In this document: positions 41,136-49,635 of the stretch, piece by piece
Layout: the number at the start of each line of letters is the position of its first letter
How positions within the stretch are numbered: the first letter of the stretch is position 1
Assembly (NCBI RefSeq): GCF_014268495.2
Contig: NZ_CP077087.1
Location: 2,669,501-2,733,500, forward strand
Length of the DNA: 64,000 nt
Source of the DNA: Pseudomonas monsensis
GTDB taxonomy: Bacteria > Pseudomonadota > Gammaproteobacteria > Pseudomonadales > Pseudomonadaceae
Direction: 5' to 3'
Notes under the pieces: generated by a model
What the model saw: only the letters and a program-made list of their open reading frames with translations
The model's database searches: none
Told to the model about the DNA's origin: nothing
Position numbers and translations under genes: made by a program

Positions 41136-41531
41136 ATGGGCTGTCCGCAAGTCTGTGCCACCGCCACATTGCAATGCAGCTTTGGCGCCGCGCCGTCGAT
41201 GCTCAATGTGCTGCCAGTGAACCGCACGCTGACCGGCGGCATGCCGGCGGCGAACATCATGGATCACATCCCGCTGGTCAATATCCTGCCGTTCGGAGTG
41301 TGCATGAGCATGGCCAATCCTATGGTGGCGGCGGCAACCGCTGCGGCGCTTGGGGTGTTGACGCCGATGCCGTGCATTCCGGCGACGGCCACACCGTGGA
41401 TCCCCGGTGGCGCGCCGACGTTGTTATTGGGCGGCATGCCGGCGATTGATGCCAACAGCACCTTGATGTGCAACTGGGCGGGGGTGATCAAGATCGCCAT
41501 GCCGGGGCAGATGCAGATGCTCATCCCCTGA
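41136..41531 (+). CDS. DUF4280 PAAR-like protein, T6SS spike tip
   Basis: 131 residues with the DUF4280 pattern: CATATLQCSFGAAPS, GGMPAANIMDHIPLVNILPF, CMSMANPMVAAATAAALGVL, MPCIPATATPWIPGG and MCNWAGVIKIAMPGQ. DUF4280 proteins are PAAR-like and cap VgrG spikes. ATG 41136 has GGAG at 8 bases; an earlier in-frame ATG at 41109 is less well placed. It is convergent with the YwqK/VgrG genes, across the second repeat array. Confidence 0.88.
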   Translation: MGCPQVCATATLQCSFGAAPSMLNVLPVNRTLTGGMPAANIMDHIPLVNILPFGVCMSMANPMVAAATAAALGVLTPMPCIPATATPWIPGGAPTLLLGGMPAIDANSTLMCNWAGVIKIAMPGQMQMLIP

Positions 41532-42128
41532 ACCGCTAACCCTCACCCCAGCCCTCTCCCAGAGGGAGAGGGGGCAGACCAAGATGTCTGTCGCGATACA
41601 TCGACCTGAACGACCGAGCCGATGATGGATTCACTGCATACCTTTCACGCCGGCGTAACTCGCCAATCTCCCCCGATCAGTTCCCTCTCCGTCGAGGAGA
41701 GGGAGAGTGAGCCGACCAAAATGTCTATCGCGATACATCGACCTGAACGACCGAGCCGATGATGGATTCACTGCATACCTTTCACGCCGGCATAACTCGC
41801 CAATCTCCCCCGATCAGTTCCCTCTCTCTCGGGGAGAGTGAGCCGACCAAGGTGTCTATCGCGATACATCGACCTGAACGACCGAGCCGATGATGGATTC
41901 ACTGCATACCTTTCACGCCGGCGTAACTCGCCAATCTCCCCCGATCAATTCCCTCTCCCTCGTGGAGAGTGAGCCGACCAAGGTGTCTATCGCGATACAT
42001 CGACCTGAACGACCGAGTCGATTATGGATTCACTGCATACCTTTCACGTCGGCGTAACTCGCCAATCTCCCCCGATCAGTTCCCTCTCCCTCGGGGAGAG
42101 GGTTAGGGTGAGGGGCTTTCCAAGGTTC
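41532..42128. repeat. Array 2 of the 131-bp tandem repeat family, with inverted ends
   Basis: This whole gap is repeat. Four units start with GC(A/C)GACCAA at 41574, 41711, 41842 and 41973 (periods 137, 131 and 131). Each contains CGCGATACATCGACCTGAAC, GGATTCACTGCATACCTTTC, CGGCGTAACTCGCCAATCTC and CCCGATCA. The array runs from CCCTCACCCCAGCCCTCTCC to GGGGAGAGGGTTAGGGTGAG, inverted copies of each other and of the ends of array 1. Units are about 95 percent alike within this array by eye and recognisably homologous to array 1. Confidence 0.85.
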
Positions 42129-42671
42129 TCAGGCCTGCTGCGGATCCGCCCACTGCCGATACCACCACCGCACCCGCGAAATCGGCTTGCCATCCGCTCC
42201 CAGCGGCCGGCCATCCTCGGCAAAGCCTTGCTCCGGCTCCAGCAACTGCCCGTTCACATACCGCGCCTCGGCCGCCGGTTTGCCATTGGGATGAAAGCGC
42301 TGATAACGCCCCTCACGCACACCATCGCGATAAAACTCCGCCTCAGCCACTTGTCCGTCAGGAAAGTAATTGAACGCCTCGCCATGCAGCAACCCACGGC
42401 GGTAGGTCGCCTTGCGTTGCAACCAGCCCTCTGCGGAATAGAAACTCGCGACGCCTTGCACCTTGTCGCGCACAAATGGCATCTGCGCCGAGACCTTGCC
42501 ATTGGGGTGATAGAGCAGGGAGGTTCCTTGCAGCACCCCGGCGCTGTAGTTGAGGTCTGCCTGCTTGCGCCCGTCATCCTTGATCTGCAGCGGCCCGTCG
42601 AGCTGGCCCTCCTGCAGACGTCCCTTGAGCTGCTTGTCATCCTGCTGCAGATCCAGCGGTGTGATCGCCAT
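42129..42671 (-). CDS. MORN-repeat/YwqK-like protein next to vgrG
   Basis: 180 residues built of repeated short beta-hairpins: LYHPNGKVSAQMPFVRDKVQG, SAEGWLQRKATYRRGLLHGE, YFPDGQVAEAEFYRDGVREG and FHPNGKPAAEARYVNGQL, the MORN/YwqK pattern. ATG 42671 follows AGGGAG and is 13 bases after the vgrG stop, so the two are co-transcribed. YwqK-like proteins are annotated as antitoxins or adaptors near secretion genes. It could be an immunity protein or an effector adaptor. Confidence 0.78.
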   Translation of the reverse strand: MAITPLDLQQDDKQLKGRLQEGQLDGPLQIKDDGRKQADLNYSAGVLQGTSLLYHPNGKVSAQMPFVRDKVQGVASFYSAEGWLQRKATYRRGLLHGEAFNYFPDGQVAEAEFYRDGVREGRYQRFHPNGKPAAEARYVNGQLLEPEQGFAEDGRPLGADGKPISRVRWWYRQWADPQQA

Positions 42672-42683
42672 GAGTGCTCCCTG

Positions 42684-44693
42684 TCAGTTGACTTGCACCA
42701 GCCCGCCCTTGATGGTCAGCATGCCGCCACCATCGACAGTCTGCGAAGCCGCGCCCTTGTTGGTCAGGCTTATCCCGGCATCGTTGGTCAGTGTGGTACC
42801 GGCCTTGTTGTCCAGCGATGTACCGGCCTGATTGGTCAAGGCAGTTCCGGCCTTGTGGGTGATCGAGGTACTGGCCGACGTGGCCAGATCGGCGCCACTT
42901 TTGATGGTGAAGCTGCCGCCACTTTGCAGGGTCAGGGTGCCGCTGACCTTGATCGTCAGGTTGCCGTCGACGGTCAGGCTGTAATCGCCGGTGACTTTGT
43001 CGGTGTAGTTGCCGCCGGTGCTGTGATTCTGATCGGCACCGACTTTCACCGTGCGGCTGTCCTTGACGTCCAGGGTGTCGCTGCCGGTCTGAATCGTGAC
43101 GCTGCGTTTGCCTTTCTCCAGGGTTACGGTCTCGTCGCCGTCCTTGACCGTGCGGGTGCGTGCATTCTGTACGGTGAGGGTTTCGTCGTGGCCGACGGTG
43201 GCGGTGGTGTCGTTGAGGACATTGATCTTCAGGTCTTTCTGCGCCTGCAAAAACACCTCTTCGGCATCCTTCTTGTCCTCAAAACGCAGCTCGTTGAAAC
43301 CACCGCCACCCTTGGATGACTGCGTCTTGATCCCCGAATGGGTCTGATTGGCCGGCAAGGCGTAGGGCAGGGCGTTGTCGCCGTTGTACACGCAACCGGT
43401 GACCAGCGGCCGGTCGGGATCGCCGTCGATAAAGGTCACGATGACTTCCTGACCGATGCGCGGAATGAACTGCATGCCGAAGCCTTTGCCGCTCCACGGC
43501 AACACCACACGCACCCAGCAGGAACTGGTTTCATCGTTCTTGCCGTCGCGATCCCACGGGAACTGCAACTTGATCCGGCCGTACTCGTCGGTCCAGATTT
43601 CTTCGCCAGACTTGCCCACGACAATGGCGGTCTGCGGATGCATGCGCGGTTTCGGCGTGGTGCGTTGCGCGCGGAACGGCGTGGCTTTGGGGATCGCTTC
43701 AAAACGGTTGCGATAGCGTTCGTGGCTGACGTCATGGGTGACCCGCGTCACCACCCAGTCGATATTCAGGCTCGCGTCTTCATGCCCGTCGAGGGTGAAC
43801 CAGTGCCCCGGCACCAGCCAGCGACAGTCGCTTTCACCGACAAAACGTTTCTCTTCGCTGCGCAAACCCTCAACCCGTTGCTTGGTCAGCGCATCGCCCC
43901 GGGCCTTGGCGTTGTAACCGCCCGGATGCTCGTAGATCGAACGCGGCCCGGCCACCGCTTCCGCCTGGCCATACAGCGATGTGGTTGGCGTGGTGAATTC
44001 GTAATCCGTGGCCCGATACACTCCGGCCACCGCTTGCAGGCACACCTGCCCGGCGCGAATTCCGTGTAACTCACGTTCACCCATTCCCTGACCCAGATAC
44101 TTGACCTTCGGCCCGTTGGGGATCGCTACGAAGGCGTCGTTGCTGTCACCGAGCACCAGCGTGTGTTTGCCGCTGTCGTGGGTGAAAAACCAGAAAATGC
44201 CGTCTTCTTCCAGCAACCGCGAAACAAATGCGAAATCGGTTTCGCCGTACTGCACGCAGTATTCGCGCGGTGTGTAACTGCCGCTCAGCGACAGCTTGAA
44301 ATCGGTAAAGCCGTGGGCCTTGAAAATCGTCGTGACGATGTCCGAGGTGGCGAGGTTCTGGAACACCCGGTTATTGCTCGCCAGGGTCAGCCACCACAGC
44401 CACGGCCTTAACAGCAACTGGTAGCGCTCGGCCGTGGCATCGGCGGGCAGTTGGCGGATTTCGGCAACCAGCGCATCGTACGGGCGCAGTTGCGCGTCAT
44501 TGTGCAGGGTGGTGGTGACGTGGGTGGCAATGGCACTGGTCAGCGTCAGAGAGGCGCCGTCATTCACGCCGTTGAGGGTTTGCGATCCGAGTGAGTTGAG
44601 GGCTTCTTCACCGGACAGTGATTCAGGATAAAGCGCCGACAGCGAGGGGGCGGTGAGGGAGAGGGTGGTGTTGCTGTCAGTCGAGCGAGTCAT
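42684..44693 (-). CDS. vgrG: VgrG spike protein (TssI)
   Basis: 669 residues. The gp27-like part covers about 1-370 (CVQYGETDFAFVSRLLEEDG), the gp5 OB part has WTDEYGRIKLQFPWDRDGKN and SSCWVRVVLPWSGKGFGMQF, and the C-terminal beta-helix is made of short repeats (TVGHDETLTVQNARTRTVKD, later AGTALTNQAGTSLDNKAG). It ends with a short LTIKGGLVQVN and has no extra toxin domain, so it carries a separate effector. ATG 44693 is preferred over an upstream TTG. It is 23 bases downstream of the nuclease-like gene. Confidence 0.94.
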   Translation of the reverse strand: MTRSTDSNTTLSLTAPSLSALYPESLSGEEALNSLGSQTLNGVNDGASLTLTSAIATHVTTTLHNDAQLRPYDALVAEIRQLPADATAERYQLLLRPWLWWLTLASNNRVFQNLATSDIVTTIFKAHGFTDFKLSLSGSYTPREYCVQYGETDFAFVSRLLEEDGIFWFFTHDSGKHTLVLGDSNDAFVAIPNGPKVKYLGQGMGERELHGIRAGQVCLQAVAGVYRATDYEFTTPTTSLYGQAEAVAGPRSIYEHPGGYNAKARGDALTKQRVEGLRSEEKRFVGESDCRWLVPGHWFTLDGHEDASLNIDWVVTRVTHDVSHERYRNRFEAIPKATPFRAQRTTPKPRMHPQTAIVVGKSGEEIWTDEYGRIKLQFPWDRDGKNDETSSCWVRVVLPWSGKGFGMQFIPRIGQEVIVTFIDGDPDRPLVTGCVYNGDNALPYALPANQTHSGIKTQSSKGGGGFNELRFEDKKDAEEVFLQAQKDLKINVLNDTTATVGHDETLTVQNARTRTVKDGDETVTLEKGKRSVTIQTGSDTLDVKDSRTVKVGADQNHSTGGNYTDKVTGDYSLTVDGNLTIKVSGTLTLQSGGSFTIKSGADLATSASTSITHKAGTALTNQAGTSLDNKAGTTLTNDAGISLTNKGAASQTVDGGGMLTIKGGLVQVN

Positions 44694-44716
44694 GAGCAAT
44701 CTCGAGGGGGGGAAAA

Positions 44717-45997
44717 CTATTCATAGTCGATACCCGTTACATACAGCGTGAGCTTTGCGCTGCTGCCGATTGCTCCGGACACGGCGGGAAATTCGATGAT
44801 GGCCGGCCATGTCACGCCAATCTGTTTCTTGAAGCGAAAATGCCCTGTCAGATTGCTCGTTGATGTCACCCGCAAAGTCTTTGCGCTCGTCCAGGCCCAA
44901 TACGTAGCGTCAAGCGGAGCTTCCATCTCTACCGGTGAAGACTTGAAGGAGCCAAAACGCAGGGTTATCCGCTGCTCACCGGCGCCGAGCCGGTTTTTCA
45001 ATGCGGCACTCAGATAGGGATCTTCTGCGATATGCACGAGAAAGGTCGCTTCTTCATCATGTCGTTTGCCGAAGTAAAATACCGGGAAGTGGTCACTCCG
45101 AATTACGTCGCCATAACTGATACGTCTGATGGCTTTATAACCGCCGGTACCGTTCGGGATGCACTGCGCTCGGCCGTCGCATTCGCAATTCCAGCGATAG
45201 GTATCTGTGACGTAGGCGTAGTCGAGAACCCGAGGGGTGGCAACATACTCGTCCTCGCAGATGCCCTCATCCCACCGATAGCTTGTATTCCAGCTTTCCT
45301 GGGAACGCACGGGCACATCAATGCCTTGTTCGTCGTCGAACACATACTCGACATTGTTGCGCCAATCCAGTCTGGCCTCCTTGAGCGTCTTGTTGGTGAT
45401 CTGAATATGGGTGCCGGCTGTAGCGGGTGGGACGGGCTTCAGCGGTCTGTGCTCGGGAGGCCTGATTTCCTTGTGATTCTCGTGAGGCTCGGCATTCAGG
45501 TCGCCGCCGAAGAAAATCAGTTCGCGAAATTTTTCACGCTTGTTGGCAACGATGAAGTTGATGGTTTCGGCCGTGATTTCGGCCGCCTTATAAGATGAGT
45601 TGGCATGATAGAAGGCCAGGGCGTCGCCATTGTATTTATGTCGTATGACGATCGGTGCGCGCCGCTCGGAAGCGCCCAGTATGTAGTCGGAGAGCATCTC
45701 GAAGGCTCCTGCCAGTTCATTGCGCACGAACACCATCGAACCTAAAGTCGTGTCGATTCGCGCGCCGCCCTCGTTGTCCAGCGCATGCACCAACCGGTAT
45801 CCGCGCGATTCCAGCAACTTCTCTGCGCTGACATTGGGCGCCCCGGTCGTGCCCGTTTCAAAGAGTGCAAGAATATCGGGCCGCTTGAGCAGCAATACTT
45901 TGCTCAGGTAAGCGGCCTTTGCCTGGTATGCCTCTGATTCTTTTTTGCTCTGGTTATGGAAGTGCTGCGTGTTCCATATAAGAATTTTGTAGGGCAT
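44717..45997 (-). CDS. Putative T6SS effector with DNase I-like (EEP) nuclease domain
   Basis: 426 residues. The endonuclease/exonuclease/phosphatase core is complete: Asn9 in ILIWNTQHF, Glu47 in ILALFETG, His131 in AFYHANSS, Asp166 and Asn168 in GGDLNAEP, Asp259 in VLDYAYV, and Asp302-His303 in RSDHFPVF. These are the DNase I/CdtB catalytic residues. The C-terminal 110 residues (YLSAALKNRLGAGEQRITLR to the end) look like a beta-sandwich of unknown role. The gene lies between clpV and vgrG, where T6SS cargo genes sit. No signal peptide. ATG 45997 follows AGG. An effector role is inferred from position. Confidence 0.75.
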   Translation of the reverse strand: MPYKILIWNTQHFHNQSKKESEAYQAKAAYLSKVLLLKRPDILALFETGTTGAPNVSAEKLLESRGYRLVHALDNEGGARIDTTLGSMVFVRNELAGAFEMLSDYILGASERRAPIVIRHKYNGDALAFYHANSSYKAAEITAETINFIVANKREKFRELIFFGGDLNAEPHENHKEIRPPEHRPLKPVPPATAGTHIQITNKTLKEARLDWRNNVEYVFDDEQGIDVPVRSQESWNTSYRWDEGICEDEYVATPRVLDYAYVTDTYRWNCECDGRAQCIPNGTGGYKAIRRISYGDVIRSDHFPVFYFGKRHDEEATFLVHIAEDPYLSAALKNRLGAGEQRITLRFGSFKSSPVEMEAPLDATYWAWTSAKTLRVTSTSNLTGHFRFKKQIGVTWPAIIEFPAVSGAIGSSAKLTLYVTGIDYE

Positions 45998-46063
45998 CGC
46001 GAATACCTGCAAAGAAGTCGAACACTTACGAGAAAGGGCGCGACGCAGCTTTTCCTGTGTCGT

Positions 46064-48607
46064 TCACTCTAAAACCCACTCCGCCAGTTTCCCTGTCACC
46101 TGCGTCATCAACACGTTCTCGACATCCCGCGCACCCGCCGCGCTGCACTTGGCGAGTACCGCTTTAACGATTCCCGAATCAAACTCGAATTGTTTGCCCG
46201 TTGCCGCCTTGTAACGGCCCCGCAGTTTTTCCAGTTTCGCCAACACAATCCCCTCCAGCGTCGCTTCATCCAGCGGTCGATAGGCGACCACGGTCATGCG
46301 CGCCAGAAACGCCGGGCGGAAGGCTTGCAAGAGGACTTTGTGCAGTGCCTCGTTGAAGGCATCCGAGCCGAGTTGCGCGGCGGGTGTATCCAGCAAAAGC
46401 TCCGCGCCGACGTTGCTGGTGGCGAGCATCACAGTGTTTTTGAAGTCCACCACCAAGCCGGTGCCATCCTCCATCAAGCCCTTGTCGAAAACGTTGTAGA
46501 ACGCTTCGAGCACATCCGGATGGGCCTTCTCGATTTCGTCCAGCAGTACCACCGAATACGGTTTGCGTCGCACCGCTTCGGTCAGTACGCCGCCGCTGCC
46601 ATAACCGACATAACCGGGTGGCGCGCCTTTGAGTTGGCTTACGGTGTGGGCTTCCTGATATTCGGAAAGGTTGATGCTGATCAGGTTGCGTTCGCCGCCG
46701 TACAAGGCGTCGGCGAGTGCATACGCAGTTTCGGTTTTGCCTACGCCTGTGGGGCCGACCAGCAGGAACACACCGACCGGTTTCTGTGGATCGGTCAGGC
46801 CCGCGCGATACGCCTGCAAGCGCTGGGCGATGGTGTTGAGCGCGGTGCTCTGGCCCATCACCCGTTGACCCATGCGGGTGCCGAGGGTGCGTACCGCGTG
46901 GGCTTCGTCGGCGAGCATTTTGCCAACGGGGATGCCGGTCCAGCCGGCGATCACCGCAGCGACGGTTTTTGCGTCGACCTGTTCGGGCACCAGCGGATCG
47001 TCCTGGCGAATCGCGTCCAGTCCCGCCTCGAGGCGCAGCAGTTCGGCGGCCAGGTGGTCGATGCGGCTGTCGGTGGCTTCATCGGGTTTGTCGCTGTCGG
47101 CGCGTTCGCTCAAGTCGAGCAATTCGCGGCGGGTGTCGAGCAGTTCGCGCACGGCCACGCGTTCTTCGCTCCAGCGGGTTTCCAGTTCGCGGATCGCCTG
47201 CACGTTGCCCTGCGATTCGCTTTCCAGCAGGGTGATGCGTTCGCGGTGATCGAGGCCTGTGGCTTGCTCGCGGCGCAGGCGTTCGACTTCGTCCTTGAGG
47301 CTGTTTTGCCGATGACGCAGGCTTTCCAGCGGCGGCGGCACATCGTGCTGGCCGAGGGCGACGCGGGCACACGCGGTGTCGAGCACGCTGATGGCCTTGT
47401 CCGGTAACTGGCGACCGGAGATGTAGCGGTGCGAGAGTTTCACCGCTTCGTGGATCGCCGCATCGAGCACTTGCACGCCGTGGTGCTGTTCAAGTTTGGC
47501 GGCAACGCCACGGAGCATTTCCACGGCGGTGATTTCGTCCGGCTCTTCCACCTGCACCAGTTGAAAACGACGGGCGAGGGCCGGGTCTTTCTCGAAGTAT
47601 TTTTTGTACTCCATCCACGTTGTGGCCGCGAGCGTGCGCAACTCGCCACGGGCCAGCGCCGGCTTCAGCAGGTTGGCCGCATCGCTGCCACCCTCGGCAC
47701 CGCCGGCACCGATCAGGGTGTGGGCTTCGTCGATGAACAGGATGATCGGTTTGTCGGCACTGCGGACCGCGTCGATCACGCCTTTGAGCCGTTGTTCGAA
47801 CTCGCCTTTGACCCCGGCGCCGGCCTGCAACAGGCCTAGGTCGAGCACACGCAGGCTGACCTCCTGCAACGACGGCGGCACGTCACCGGCGGCGATGCGC
47901 AAGGCCAGGCCTTCGACCACGGCGGTTTTGCCCACGCCCGGTGCGCCGACCAGAATCGGGTTGTTCTGCCGGCGGCGTAGCAGGATGTCGATGCATTGGC
48001 GGATTTCGCCATCGCGACCCACGATCGGGTCGATGCGCCCGGCATGGGCATCGGCGGTCAGATCCTGGGTGTATTGATCCAGCACCGAATCCTGGCGTGG
48101 CGCAGGATTTCCAGAGGAAGCCGCGGAACGCGAGCCGACATGTTCACGGGAGTTTTCGGTCCACTCCAGCAAGTTCGCCCGCAGCGCTTCTTTGGGAATT
48201 CGCAGTAACGACGAGGCGCTGTTGAGCAGCAGACTGCGGCGCTCATCACGGTCAATCAGTGCCAGCAATAACAACCCGGAACGAATGCTTTCGAGCCCCA
48301 GCACACTGGCCTGCACCACCGCATCTTCGAGCAGGCCCAAGGTGTGCGATGACAGTGCTGGCGTGCGCGTGCTGCCGGCCTTGAACAGGTCGAGTGCCTT
48401 GTTGATTTCCGCACTCAGCGCATCCCGTTCCAGCCCGAAACGCGGCAGCAGAAAAGCAAAGTCGCCACCCTCGATGTCGAGCAATTCCAGCAGCAGGTGT
48501 TCGATCTCGACAAAGTGATGGCCGCGCTGCAAACAGCGTTGCGCGGCGCGTTCGAGGGCGCGGCGGTTGTCCGGGTTGAGGCGTCCGATCAGGCTGGCCA
48601 GTTCCAT
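46064..48607 (-). CDS. clpV: T6SS sheath-disassembly ATPase ClpV (TssH)
   Basis: 847 residues. The N-terminal domain (RLNPDNRRALERAAQRCLQR, HHFVEIEHLLLELLD) binds TssC; two AAA+ modules carry Walker A as GAPGVGKTAVVEG and GPTGVGKTETAYAL, Walker B as ILFIDEAH and VLLDEIEK, and a coiled middle domain lies between (about 410-530). It recycles contracted sheaths. The gene follows tssG by 2 bases. Codon use matches its neighbours. Confidence 0.97.
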   Translation of the reverse strand: MELASLIGRLNPDNRRALERAAQRCLQRGHHFVEIEHLLLELLDIEGGDFAFLLPRFGLERDALSAEINKALDLFKAGSTRTPALSSHTLGLLEDAVVQASVLGLESIRSGLLLLALIDRDERRSLLLNSASSLLRIPKEALRANLLEWTENSREHVGSRSAASSGNPAPRQDSVLDQYTQDLTADAHAGRIDPIVGRDGEIRQCIDILLRRRQNNPILVGAPGVGKTAVVEGLALRIAAGDVPPSLQEVSLRVLDLGLLQAGAGVKGEFEQRLKGVIDAVRSADKPIILFIDEAHTLIGAGGAEGGSDAANLLKPALARGELRTLAATTWMEYKKYFEKDPALARRFQLVQVEEPDEITAVEMLRGVAAKLEQHHGVQVLDAAIHEAVKLSHRYISGRQLPDKAISVLDTACARVALGQHDVPPPLESLRHRQNSLKDEVERLRREQATGLDHRERITLLESESQGNVQAIRELETRWSEERVAVRELLDTRRELLDLSERADSDKPDEATDSRIDHLAAELLRLEAGLDAIRQDDPLVPEQVDAKTVAAVIAGWTGIPVGKMLADEAHAVRTLGTRMGQRVMGQSTALNTIAQRLQAYRAGLTDPQKPVGVFLLVGPTGVGKTETAYALADALYGGERNLISINLSEYQEAHTVSQLKGAPPGYVGYGSGGVLTEAVRRKPYSVVLLDEIEKAHPDVLEAFYNVFDKGLMEDGTGLVVDFKNTVMLATSNVGAELLLDTPAAQLGSDAFNEALHKVLLQAFRPAFLARMTVVAYRPLDEATLEGIVLAKLEKLRGRYKAATGKQFEFDSGIVKAVLAKCSAAGARDVENVLMTQVTGKLAEWVLE

Positions 48608-48609
48608 TT

Positions 48610-49635
48610 TCAGGTGATCTCCAGCTGACGCAGACGGGTTTCGATGCGTTGCACGGCAAGGCTGGCCTGGCGTTGCAGACCGCCGTTCCAGCTCAGCAGC
48701 GTCGGCACCTGCCGGCCGAGTTTCAGCGGCCCGGCACCGCGCACCAGCAACACCAGTTTCACGTCCAGATCCGGGCCGAAATACAATGCGGCAAGGCTGG
48801 CCAGCGCCGGATGCACTTCGCCATCGGGCAGGAACCGTGCGGCCTGCGCCGACGGCAATGGCCCGAGTGTCAGGCGAATGCCGGCGTGCTCATCCCAGAC
48901 CCGCGTGCCGGCCACCGCTGTACGGCCCAATTGCAGGTTGCGGCCGCCGGCCTGCATCAGGCTGCGGCTGGCCACTGGAATTTCGCGCCAGGCACCTTCG
49001 TAGGCACTCAGCGCGACCGGCACGGCAAACTGTTCGCGGACAATCGCCGCGAACCCGGCCAGCGAACGGCGGCCATCGGCGAACAACGCGGTGCAGGCCA
49101 GCACCGCGCAATCCGGCACGGCCTGGCGCTCCTGCAACGACTTGGGTAACAACCCGGTCAGTGCGCGCAATTGCGCCTGCACCGGCGACGCTCCCGGCGT
49201 GACGAAACCCAAGGCTATCCGGTGTTTGCGCATCACCTTGTACAGCAGGCTGAGCAGGCGATGCTGGAACAGATCGAGGAACTCGGCCGGCGCATGATCC
49301 TTGGCCCGGGCGCGTTGTTGCAGCCATTCCTGATAGGCGTAGGGCAGGGGGCCGTCGGGACCGCCGAGGCCGAACACCGGCGTGTCGAGGGTCAGCGGCT
49401 CGCCCGGCGCTTCGCGCAGGCTTTCGATCTGGCTGGCGGCGAACATCGGCGTCAACGGCCCACGCAGTTTCACCGCTTCGGCCTGGGGCGAAGTGCCGCT
49501 GCCGAGGGATTCGGCCTGCGGCTGTTCGCGCTCCAGCAGCAACAGCGCCTGCAACAACTCGAACGCCTGCGGATCGCGGCGCAGACGCTGGCTCAGGGTC
49601 AGAGCGACAGGGGCATGCCGGCTTGGGGTTGCCAT
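48610..49635 (-). CDS. tssG: T6SS baseplate protein TssG
   Basis: 341 residues. Family patterns include FELLQALLLLERE, PLTLDTPVFGLGGPDGPLPY and EFLDLFQHRLLSLLYKVMRK, then the C-terminal LDVKLVLLVRGAGPLKLG. TssG is part of the baseplate wedge with TssE, F and K. ATG 49635 has AGGAGGTCAAGG upstream and overlaps the end of tssF by 37 bases, indicating coupled translation. Confidence 0.93.
   Translation of the reverse strand: MATPSRHAPVALTLSQRLRRDPQAFELLQALLLLEREQPQAESLGSGTSPQAEAVKLRGPLTPMFAASQIESLREAPGEPLTLDTPVFGLGGPDGPLPYAYQEWLQQRARAKDHAPAEFLDLFQHRLLSLLYKVMRKHRIALGFVTPGASPVQAQLRALTGLLPKSLQERQAVPDCAVLACTALFADGRRSLAGFAAIVREQFAVPVALSAYEGAWREIPVASRSLMQAGGRNLQLGRTAVAGTRVWDEHAGIRLTLGPLPSAQAARFLPDGEVHPALASLAALYFGPDLDVKLVLLVRGAGPLKLGRQVPTLLSWNGGLQRQASLAVQRIETRLRQLEIT

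Noticed and set aside
41540..42118. Regular repeats considered as a CRISPR array
   Set aside because: The 131-bp units are repeated throughout with no unique spacers, and no cas genes are present.
46190..47407. Open frame antisense to clpV
   Set aside because: Shadow of the AAA+ gene; no start signal or family features.
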